From Erythrobasidium yunnanense (taxonomy: Eukaryota; Basidiomycota; Cystobasidiomycetes; Erythrobasidiales; Erythrobasidiaceae): 64,000 nt of DNA. Below the pieces are notes generated by a model. That model had not been told where the DNA came from. It did not search any database and was given only the letters and a program-made list of their open reading frames with translations. Made by a program: the position numbers and the translations under genes. Positions 54,980 to 64,000 of this stretch are shown piece by piece. Position 1 is the stretch's first letter; every line of letters starts with the position of its first letter. The stretch spans positions 449,968 through 513,967 of the forward strand of contig BCJC01000006.1 of assembly GCA_001600175.1 (NCBI GenBank), read 5' to 3'.

Positions 54980-55748
54980 GGAGAGACTGTGGTCAAGGGT
55001 GGATGGGCAGTAGAATGGAGCGTGAAAGCCTGCTTTAGGGTCTTATATCATCGGGAATTGCGGGTTATAAGAACGACGCGTTGTTGATTCGGTTAAAGCA
55101 AGCAATACAGACCTTACATTGCTGTGATAGAAGTCAGCATGAAATGCGTAGTGTAGAGCATTGGTGATTCTTTGACGTTGGCGCCTAATCTCTGCCTTGG
55201 CTTGCTATACTTCGACTTCTGCCAAACTCGATGCTGCAGAAGATTCGTCAACAGAGAATTAATCGCTTTACGAGCTGACTATGATCTCCGATTGGAAGAA
55301 AAAGCTTGTGATGCGGCTGCCCTGCATACTGGGCATTGAATCGACGAGACCACAGAAAACGAAAACCACAGCAAGCAAGCGAGCAGAGATGCGACTGAAG
55401 AGGAAGATATTACTGCAATCCTAGATTCACAGCTTGCAGTCCAAGCTAATGCACCAGAAGCGCCGTTCCAGCAGCGTGCATACGAGAATTAGGAATCAAC
55501 GCTGCCTGTATACGAGACCTCCCTATTCTATCGAACAAAACAGTGCTGTGCTGCTATGTGAAATACTATCTGAAGCACACTCAGACTGATATTAAGGCTA
55601 CCTCTCATTCCTCCCCTTGACACCGCCGTGTGCCAGCCTCAGCTCATTTCCTGACCAGCACTGCCCGTCAGAACATTCCCAACCGCGCACAAAATGACAG
55701 CGTTACGACAGATCCTCCTTCTTCCTCTCATATCTACCGACGTCGTCA
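54980..55748. other. spacer between array copies 1 and 2
   Basis: 769 bp with no supported gene. No clear similarity to the other spacers of the array was noticed. Confidence 0.35.
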
Positions 55749-56730
55749 ATGATGCCCCAAACTGGCTCTTTACCCAACGCTACCGTCTCGCTTCACCACT
55801 TTCCACCTACTTCAGCATCCATGGAGCAACGAGGGATCGCTGTCGTGCCCTACGAAGCTGGCAAGACCGATGTGGCCGATGAGCATGACGGCAAAGAGAG
55901 CGCAGCTCAAGACAAGCCGCCGCTTGATGAAGAGGCTGCAGCGGAGCACCATCCTAGGCCGCTCTCTCCGTATCGGTCGCATAGAAGCAGAAGAGAAGTT
56001 TACAAGAAGCTCTTCACAAGCCAATGTTTCACGGTCACTATTGTTTTGCTTGGAATCATGGGATACCTCCTATATTACTTCCTTACGAAGAATGCGAAAC
56101 GAGGGCAAGAAGAACTGCGTTTGACTGGGTGAGTGTGCATACTTACACAGCTGCTCGACGCTAGAGCTACATCTTTGCTAAGTTCTCTGCCAATGTGTGC
56201 GCTTCTCTTTCAGCGAATCCCACAGGACGTTCGGCCATGGCGATCTCTTCCGTATCTGCGCATCGTCTTTCCTCGCACCCGATCCATTCACCGCACATAC
56301 CTGCAATGTATACCGACCTCTGCACGATGTGAATGCACCGCCCATACATGCATTCACCGAGGAGATTCGGCACTGGGAGAGCTGGTCTGCTGCCGATAAG
56401 GGTCCACACGACTCTACAATGATTCAGCCAGTCAGTCTCGAGACTCTGCTGCTGGATCAAGGGCTCAAATGTGCGCCTGCCGGAAATGCACCATCAGCTG
56501 AAATCTCGCAACTCGTCGTTGGTCATGTAGGAAGCTATGGGAAGTCCAAGGTCGCAAGAACTTGTTATTACGACGAGAAAGGCAACAATATGCAGGATCA
56601 CTGCGCTCAGTATGGAGATGGCGGTCAATCGGCTTGGGGTACGCCTCGCCCGCTATCTATCAATGAGATCTTTCAGACGCACTTTGGTATGAACTGCACC
56701 TGGATAGAGGGACAGACTAGGATGGTCTGA
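55749..56730 (+). CDS. six-Cys type II membrane protein, array copy 2
   Basis: Start ATG 55749 (MMPQTGSLPNATVS). Exon 1 has a polar Glu/Asp/Lys-rich N-terminus, a basic stretch (SHRSRREVYKKLF) and one membrane anchor (VTIVLLGIMGYLLYYFL), ending in LRLTG. The intron has donor GTGAGT and acceptor CTTTCAG. The ectodomain from about 56214 has FRICASS, TAHTCNVYRPLHDVNAPP, HAFTEEIRHW, GLKC, RTCYYDEKGNNMQDHCAQYG, PLSINEIF and FGMNCTW. Closest to copy 3. Positive-inside charges support type II topology. Confidence 0.72.
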
Positions 56731-57326
56731 AAAGGCTGCATAGTCAGACTGTAGACGCTCAAGAGCTAGAGTCCTTGTTGTAACAGTATGAGATACCCTT
56801 GTTTTGGCATTATACATATTGTAAGATTGTCATAGAGCTATACCAGCATGCTCAACACCTGTCCATCGTATACGAGTCTCCGAACGGGTTGACTTTTGGC
56901 GACTGTTTTGATAGAATGCTTTCGCAACAATTGTCTGCACGGAATCCTCGCAAGAAGCACGTCAGCACTCCTAAAGCTTAGCTGATCAACTCTTCGACAA
57001 CTCTCTATGGATGAGCGCTATTGTACGCTTTATGCAAGACCAGGAACTGTGCCTTGAAGCCATTTCAACTCAACGAAGCAAAGCTGTGCTATGCCTCTTA
57101 GACATGAGATTCTACCTAACAGGTTGATGTATAGCTGTCACGTATGCATCGCTATCTGATACCATCGCCATTGGTGTCATGGACCGATCAGCCTCAGTCC
57201 TATTCCAAATCCACGCACTGCCTCTCTCACACTCTACTACTCGCCAGGAAGGTGAAGAAGTGCGAGTGTCGTTGCAGTCCTATCTCACAACCTTCTCTTT
57301 CGTACGCCAGTGCTGTCCCGCCGACA
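56731..57326. other. spacer between array copies 2 and 3
   Basis: 596 bp, no supported gene. Confidence 0.35.
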
Positions 57327-58299
57327 ATGAGCTCTTCAAAGGAGTCTGCTGCGAGAGAGACCCTCTCCACCAGCCACTATCCGCCTGTGACAGCGCACGC
57401 AGAGCAGCGAGACAGTCTTCTGCCATCCTACGAAGCGAACAAGAGCGATGAAGCCGATGAAGATGGCAAGGAGAGCGTAGCAAATCACTCGCTGCCGCTT
57501 GACGAAGAGGCCGCGACAAACAGCACTTCAAGGTCTAGCCAGCCACTGCGTCGCATGAGCAGAAGAGAGCGCTGCGGGGAGTTGTTCTGCAACTTTCGCA
57601 CCTTCACTATTCTATACTGGACTGTCCTCCCATCGGTCGTGCTTTTATATCTGATCGTGCCGTTCATACAAGAAAAAGGGAGTGAAGATTTGCGATTGAC
57701 TGGGTGAGCACGGCTATGTACACTCTCGCTCACCGCACCGCAGACATTACAACACTGCTAATAATGTGTCTGTCTGTGCTGGGTTCCTCTTCCTCAGCGA
57801 ACGCTCAGATACACCTGGCCATAAGAATCTCTTTCGTATCTGCGCCTCGTCCTTCGCTACTACTGGCACATTCGCGGCACACACCTGCAATGTGTATCGA
57901 CCTCTGCATGACGTTAATTCTCCTCCTATGCATGCGTTCACCGAGGAAATACGGCACTGGGAGACTTGGTCTGCTGCTGCTAAAGAAGGTCCGGACTATG
58001 CAGCAATCATCCAAGCTGTCAGCCTACAGACTCTTCTGCTGGATCAAGGGCTCCAGTGTGCATCTACTGGTTTCACCCCACCAGCTGGAATCTCGCAGCT
58101 CGTCATCGGTGGAGTAGGAAGCTATGCGAAAGACGTCGCAAGAGCTTGTTACTTCGATGAGAAAGGAGATAGCATGCAGGAATACTGCTCAAAGTATGCG
58201 AATGGGGGTAGATCGGCTTGGGGAACTCCTCACCCTCTCTCGATCAATGATATCTTTCACACGCATTTTGGTATGAACTGCACCTGGATAGGGAGATAA
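57327..58299 (+). CDS. six-Cys type II membrane protein, array copy 3
   Basis: ATG 57327 (MSSSKESAARETLS). The polar N-terminus shares LP.YEA.K.DEADEDGKES-type sequence with copy 2, then comes a basic RRMSRRERCGELF and an anchor (FTILYWTVLPSVVLLYLIV) ending LRLTG. Intron donor GTGAGC, acceptor CCTCAG. Ectodomain: FRICASSF, AAHTCNVYRPLHDVNSPP, GLQC, RACYFDEKGDSMQEYCSKYA, PLSINDIF, FGMNCTW. The end WIGR is shorter than in copy 2. Intact. Confidence 0.72.
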
Positions 58300-58968
58300 G
58301 CCAAGGCGGTCGGAAGGGCTGCCTAGTCAAGATGTATGCCGTCAAGCCAGAGACTTCGCTCCAAAGTCATGAGATATGAGTGTTCGGATTTACCGATGTG
58401 TTATGACTACTGTAGGCGATACTCGTATACCTCCAAGGCCTATGTAAAATTGGAGCTTTTCCAAATCAACGGCTTGCCTTTCGATATATCATTGCTGCGG
58501 AAGAAAAGGCTTACAGACAGCGTTTGGACGTACAGAATTGGAGAGAAGAGATCTGGCATGCCAGTATCAATCGCGAGGCTACGCTCTTCCGCTCTCCAGC
58601 ATGCGAGAATATCGACGCAAAAGCTGAGCAAAGCATCGCGCGAGTCTGAAACGGGATCACATAGACTCCAATGCAAGAGCCTGTTCCTCAATCTGTCTCC
58701 ATGGCCCCGTCTAAGCCATACTGGCGGCACATGTCGACTAAGAGAGCAGATGTCGACCTTCGTCGTCCAGAAGGCAGGGCAGAATGGCTATGCTAACGTC
58801 TGACGCCTGACTGTCACACTGCATAGTCTGACCTGCCTGACTGAGGCTGTCCGGGCTACGTCAATCGTGCACAGGTCTGACGCCTGTCTTCGAGTCGAAA
58901 ACAAGCGTCGCTCGATGCGCTCCCTCTTTCTCTCTCCCTTGTCCCCAATCTTCTGCTTCACCTTGAAC
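58300..58968. other. spacer between array copies 3 and 4
   Basis: 669 bp. A plus-strand frame of 155 codons (58336-58803) overlaps antisense frames of similar size and shows no motif or splice support. Short TCTGAC/CTGACTG repeats near 58800-58890. Confidence 0.35.
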
Positions 58969-60467
58969 ATGGGCTCCTATCAGCCTCCCACTTACGGCAA
59001 TGCTGCTACAGGGGCAGCCGACCAATACCAACTTGGCGGGATGACAGCAGCCACCGGTGTGCTATGCCTTCTTGCAGCACCTCTCATAGTCGGACTGAAA
59101 CACGTACTTCACCGCTTTGACAGATGTCGAAACCGGCGAGAAGCAGCGAAAAGATGCACGCAGACACTCCAAATTTGATGCATTCGGAGACTGCTGCGGT
59201 GTCCTCCTTATTCTATTGTTCTTCCTCTTCATCATTGCCTGTCTCGCTGCCATCTGCTTTGGAATCGCTGTCGGAGTCGAAAGGGGATTGACGGGGTGAG
59301 TGGTGCAGGAGTGGCAAACATAGCTTCGAAAAGCCGCCTTTCTTGATTTGCATTTGAGGGTAGGTAGCTCGAAAGGGCTTCAAGAAGCAAGCTTGCCTCA
59401 TATGCATTTGAAGGAAGGTAGCTCTTTAGGGCTTAAAAAAGCAACCTTTCCTCATATGCATCTGAAGGTAGGTTGCTTGAGGAAGCCAGCTACCCCTGGC
59501 GATCGAGTCTGAGCCCCTGGAACCCCTGGATGACTTCTCTATGCATATGAAGTAAGGTGGCTCTATAGAGCTACCTACCTTCAATTGCAAGACTACCACT
59601 GCAATCAATTGCATGCAATGCCCCTCACCCTACCCTCCCCCCAAAGTTTTCACCGTTTTCCATATTGCAGCGTTCCCTTCGAGTTTTGCAGACCCGATCG
59701 AGTTCGGGCACCAGCTCTTTCGAGCAACCTACCTTCAGATGCATATGAGGTTAAAAAGCCCTAAAGAGCTACCTTCCTTCAAATGCAAATGAAGCAAGGT
59801 AGCTTTTCTAAGCTTTTTCACTTTTTCAAGCTACCTCACCTCAGATGCATATGAAGCAGGTTGCTTTTCGAAGCTTTCTTAAGCTACCCTCCTTCAGATG
59901 CATATGAAAAGAGGCAGCTTCTGAAGCTCTATAGAGCAACCTGACTTCAATTGCATATGAAGAAGGTAGCTTCTTGAAGCCGTGTCTGCGTCCCATGCAC
60001 TCCCTTTCCGCATCTGCGAATCACCTTCGACCACCAGTAATACTGCAGCTGTGCACACATGCAATGTGTTCCGACCGCGACAAGACCTGAATAGCCCTCC
60101 AGCTCACTCCTTCACTGAGAACATCCGCAACTGGATTGGCACAGGCTCGCTTGGTTCCGCAGCTCGGATCCGAGCTATCAGTCTGGAATCCATGCTCCTC
60201 GAGCGAGGCTTGAGATGCACACCTTCGTCGACCGGAGCAGCTGTGCGACAACCTGGAAGAGCACAGATCATCATTGGGGGTGTCGGGCAAAGCTACGGAA
60301 ATCGTAAGCGTGCAAAAGCTTGTAACTTCGATGAAAATGGAAGGAACATCCAGAACCATTGTGGAGAGTATGGTGATGGTGGTGAAAGAGCTGTTGCGAG
60401 ATCCCACCCGCTCTCGATCAATCAGAGCTTCCAGAAGCACTTTGGGATGACTTGTACCTGGGTTTAA
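58969..60467 (+). CDS. six-Cys type II membrane protein, array copy 4, interrupted by a palindromic repeat array
   Basis: Exon 1 58969-59056 (MGSYQPPTYGNAATGAADQY), intron 59057-59123, and exon 2 59124-59295 with the anchor (CGVLLILLFFLFIIACLAAI) and GVERGLTG, close to copy 1. The donor GTGAGT follows, but the next 0.68 kb is a palindromic repeat array. The ectodomain exon then begins at about 59982 (FRICESP, AVHTCNVFRPRQDLNSPP, GLRC, KACNFDENGRNIQNHCGEYG, PLSINQSF, FGMTCTW). I find no AG in the right phase ahead of an in-frame stop, so normal splicing may be lost. Either a damaged gene or an unusual intron. Confidence 0.58.
59330..59977. repeat. array of imperfect palindromic repeats inside copy 4 of the six-Cys family
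   Basis: About 8-10 units of the form AGCTACCT..CTTCA-ATGCATATG-AAG.AGGTAGCT, each its own near reverse complement (for example 59769-59806, about 38 nt). Units are spaced 40-90 nt, some truncated, some joined by AAGCTTTTT-type links. A unique GC-rich piece lies near 59490-59530 and 59590-59700. Both strands read alike, so strong hairpins or cruciforms are expected. I noticed no other copy in the window. Confidence 0.75.
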
Positions 60468-60620
60468 GCGGGCTGGTCAAGTGCTCACAAGTGTTGTTCC
60501 AGCTGTTATCTGAAGTCTCGAGGCTTGTATTGCTCAATATACACGATTTTGGATCTGGGCGAGAAGAACGACTTTATATTGGTACATTGCTGTTGCTTGA
60601 ACTGCATCTACTTCGATTAC

Positions 60621-63600
60621 TCAGTCTGCGTAGTCTACCTCTGATAAGAGCGCAGCATCATCATCCAGTACAGATCTGTAGCCATTCCTACTGCGCCTCC
60701 TGGATGCGAACTTATCAGATAAGTAAGGTATCCGGATCTCGCTCAGCCACACCCAAGCTGCACTCCCGATACCTATCAAATAGAAAGGTATGCTCTGCAG
60801 CGTCTCTACCCAGCCTCCGTCGCTCATCTGCGGATCACCGAGTCTAATCACGCCAGACCGACGTCTGCTCCACCAGCAGCCTGCGAGTCCGGCTAATATA
60901 GCAGGGACAGTCAAGACCATAGCCCACCAGAAGAAGCCGTGTCCTCGTGCTCCAGGGCACAGATGTCGTTTGCCTTGATCCAGAGTCTTACCACCCTCAC
61001 AGCTAGAGTGAGGCACCTTGCGATATGCTGTTCGTTCGTACCAATATTCCTGACCCCATTCGCACTGTTCATCGTTTTTTAAGGCTTTGGCACCCTCTAT
61101 CAAGACACATTCGCCTCGTGCATTCCGAACATGGTTGAATTCGCTGCAGAAGCATATCAGCCAAACTTTCCCGCCATATAGATAAGATGCTTACCATTCG
61201 AAATCTTCGTCTTCGCACATACAATTGCGCTGAACGCTGTGTGGTTGCGGGAGCTTCTCGCCGATATAGCACTTCTTGTCGCGGATACGTCGATAGTATA
61301 GCGTTTGACGTCCGAAGAGGCACGACTCTTCGCGGTCTTGGCTTGGAGACCACAATTCGAAGTCATCGTTATTGGCATCTGTAAGATCGAGTCGACATTT
61401 CTCATTGGCTGTCTTCGAGAAGTCGAGATGTACCGCTACTGTTGCGTCGGGTTTGCCTGGCGCCGTGCCCAAAAGAAGGAACTTCCGACTGGTGTCTTGT
61501 GGGACTGTCACAATTGACTGTACGCGGATACTGTCTCCGAAGACATATTCCGACCAGGAAAGACCTTCATCGAGAGTATAGCTGACGCGGTCTGTGGAGC
61601 CTTCGTCATTTGCTATGATGAGAATGGAACCCTGATCACCGAACTCCCAAATATGTGCATCTTTGTGAACCTCTTCCCAGTGAAAGCCAGCATCGCGGGT
61701 CAGGAAGGTATCGCTATCTGTGTAGCCAGCAAGCTCCTTTCCGACATTGCCAACAGCTAGCATAAGTCCGACAGCCGTTGGGCTGGAGTATGTAGCTCGC
61801 GGGTCCTTGCGCTCGGTGTAGCCGTGGAAATGCAGCGAACATTCCTGCACATTTTGTAAGCGTCCACACCAGCCCATAAATCTGTGTGCACTTACAGTGC
61901 CGGTGCACGAGTAGGCGCTTCCCAAAGAGTCCTTGACAGGAGGCGTAATCGGAACCCATCGTCCTCCTAAGTGCGCTGTCAGTCTAGGCTAGAAAAAAAG
62001 CAATCTGCCTTACCATCATTATGAGTGATCCTACTTTGTAGCTTCTTGTTGCCTGAGATCGCCGCCTCCTCCGAGTTGCTAACGATGTTCATGAGCGCGA
62101 TGCCGTCTAAACCAAGCATCTTCTCAAAGTCGACGTAGCCTTTGGAGTTGCGATTGACGTGTTCCAGTGAGAGACTGTAGTACGTTCCATTCGAGTTTGA
62201 CTTGAAGAGACTGCCCCATTCGCTGCCCGCTTGGCCATGTGTTGTGACATGCAAGAAGATAGCATCCGTATTGGACTCGAGGATAGTATAAGCTTGGTTT
62301 TCGAGCTTCATTCCTGGAGGGAAACGGCCAGTAGCAAATTTTTGGCCATCTAGCGAGACTTGCAGGGTCAGGGCACCAGTAGCCTTATTGAGCTGGAATG
62401 AGCGTAAGCGATCTATCTCGGGAGCTTGACAAAGAGACCTACCTCGGCAGCTATCATATACTCTTCGAAGGTTGCAAAGCCCACGATAGCTTCAAAGAGC
62501 ACTTTCTTATCTGAATAGAAGTTCTTGCCAGCAACGAGTTGAAGCGAGCCAGCGTCGGCACTCGTCTGAGAGCCCGACTTCTGCTTGTATGACTCGCAGA
62601 AGATCAATCGCTCGTCTATCTTTAGGCGACGATCTCTCGCCCACGAGCAGACTCGCACGTAAGAGTCGATCTCTCGCCAGTTCCTGCCATTATCCTTGGA
62701 GTAATATGCCACTGCTCGACAGTTTGGAGACGTCGAGCTACCACAGTCTTTGCTTCCAGTCCAGATGAGCCAGTCTGGCTGAGTTGGGTGGAAGTCTAGG
62801 AGAGGTATTCCGAGAGAGTTTGGCTCGAGAGGCGCGGTGAACTTGCTCCAGCTCATGCCCTTGTCGGTCGTGTAGTAGACAGTCCGGCCAGCTGTGAATA
62901 GATATGCCCTATCCTTTGAATACATGTGCATAGCTGTCGCTACGAACTTCTCGACTCCCTCGATGTCCTTCCATGAGAAGCCTTCGTTCGAGCTTTGCCA
63001 AACACTACCATCCTTTGCGAATGCTAATACAGTCTTGGAGTCGGCGAAATATGCGTGCTCAGTGATCAGGGCTGGGAAGTCGTAGCGCTGGTGAGAGACT
63101 TTGCCAGGCGTAGCGATTCCTTCTGAGCAGTCTTTCATTTTAGGTGCGTCCTTCTTGATTCCTCGATCCCTGTCGCAGGTGTTGCCTGGAATGAGACGGT
63201 ATCCCGACGAACCTTCGAATTTATCGCCCTCTTTTTGACAAGCTCCTGAAGGTATAGGTTGTGGACCGGCAAGAACACACTCGTCTCCGTCCAGTACATA
63301 GTTAAAGTCACTGTGAGTCAGTGGCTCAGCTATACTAGCTGCCGGGCCGAGAGATTCAGCTTACCACTCGAAATCCTCATCGCTGCAGGGGCAGTCTTCC
63401 ATTCGGCCGACAGGCTCGTTGAAGAGATCTGTGACTACACAGTCGGCATCTTGCTTGCGGCGATTGAACCATTGCTGCAGAGTACACAAATTTCAGCAGG
63501 TGACGGAAAGCAGTTGATCAGGCTTTCGCCCACCTTATGTCCCATCAGGCAGTCAGGTTGGCCGTTGATTTCTCTTGCATACCACTTCTCGAAATCTCCC

Positions 63601-64000
63601 TTGGCGCACTGCCTCTTCTCGAGTGAGCTAAAGTCGATGTGGACGATAATATGGCGCTCATTTCCGCTTCCTTTCGATTTGCGCGTGAGAGTACCCAAGA
63701 GCAAGAATTTCTGACTCGTTGAATCAGGTATAGTCGTAAGGAGCTTGGCTCGCAAGGTGACGCCAAAGTCGAACTTCTCCCATGTCTTGCCAAAGTCGAA
63801 CGAGTATCGCATATCATCGGTGCTATCTTCGTCGTCGATAGCAACCAATATGCTGCCTTGGGCACCAAATTCGTATTTATGGGCGCCCTCAGCTACCATT
63901 GACCAGGTTTGGCCAGCATCAGTAGACACGAAAGTATCACATTCGTCGTACGGTTGAAGGTATTCCCCTATGCTACCGACTCCCATGACTAGACCGGGTG
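60621..64000 (-). CDS. VPS10: Vps10-type vacuolar/endosomal sorting receptor, C-terminal part
   Basis: Type I receptor cycling between late Golgi and endosome, sorting hydrolases such as carboxypeptidase Y. The window holds the end of Vps10 domain 1 with its 10CC module ([32 protein letters not shown]), all of domain 2 ([17 protein letters not shown]; Asp-box repeats such as [39 protein letters not shown]), and the second 10CC ([29 protein letters not shown]). The membrane segment is [21 protein letters not shown] second hydrophobic stretch ([16 protein letters not shown]) follows, then a cytosolic tail ending LLSEVDYAD. At least six exons; the N-terminus lies beyond 64000. Confidence 0.93.

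Noticed and set aside
59330-59977. Palindromic array considered as an LTR or other virus-like remnant
   Set aside because: No coding parts, primer site or terminal repeats of that kind; only short palindromes.
54061-60467. Idea that the six-Cys array encodes secreted effectors or killer-type proteins
   Set aside because: The copies carry a membrane anchor rather than a cleavable signal peptide, and the cysteine pattern matches none of the families I know. Left as unknown.

Overview
The window is nuclear DNA of a compact, intron-dense fungus. Almost every gene is cut by short introns (about 45-75 nt, GTRNGT-like donors, CTGAC/CTAAC/CTGAT branch sites, YAG acceptors). Neighbouring genes are often only 100-250 bp apart, and all recognisable proteins are fungal types (Vps10, Vps45, Cdc73, Ste13/Dap2-type peptidase, signal peptidase SPC2, Derlin, tubulin cofactor B). 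A dikaryan fungus is clear. A basidiomycete yeast or dimorphic lineage seems likely from intron density and the KGG-type stress protein, but the sequence does not prove it. No virus copy, LTR element or autonomous transposon was recognised.

Layout. 1-17.4 kb: end of an unrecognised gene, a KGG stress protein, PRPP synthetase, an ADIP/SSX2IP-like coiled-coil protein, a nucleotidyltransferase-like protein, a HAD phosphatase, pyridoxal kinase, an orphan protein, a cinnamyl-type alcohol dehydrogenase and a His-rich fasciclin protein. Between the HAD and kinase genes lies a non-coding minus-strand stretch with three consecutive well-formed introns, each holding a box C/D-like element. Two of these have guide segments complementary to conserved 18S rRNA: a probable intron-encoded snoRNA cluster. 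17.8-25.2 kb: an accessory region with a doubtful complex-I-factor-like gene, three cysteine-rich zinc-ribbon-like paralogues and a gene with a decayed partial copy, indicating a local segmental duplication. 25.8-30.8 kb: a mucin-like single-pass surface protein and Vps45.

30.9-34.2 kb: tandem array of four small membrane-protein paralogues, one frameshifted by a 13-bp tandem duplication. 34.8-37.5 kb: a spartin/senescence-domain protein and two more zinc-ribbon-like paralogues. 37.7-53.3 kb: a dense conserved block (alpha/beta hydrolase, TBCB, Derlin, SPC2, mitochondrial uL30, Cdc73, Nop8-like RRM protein, dipeptidyl aminopeptidase, acyl-CoA-reductase-like protein, glutathione transferase). 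54-60.5 kb: tandem array of four type II membrane proteins with a six-Cys ectodomain; the last copy is interrupted by a 0.65-kb array of palindromic repeats. 60.6-64 kb: Vps10, running off the window.

Functionally, Derlin, SPC2, the Ste13-type peptidase, Vps45 and Vps10 all serve the secretory/endosomal pathway, while Cdc73 and the Nop8-like protein serve RNA synthesis and ribosome assembly. Conserved blocks alternate with islands of lineage-specific tandem families (zinc-ribbon, Gly-rich membrane, six-Cys type II). Exon models were worked out by hand from splice signals and phase; spans are more reliable than individual junctions.
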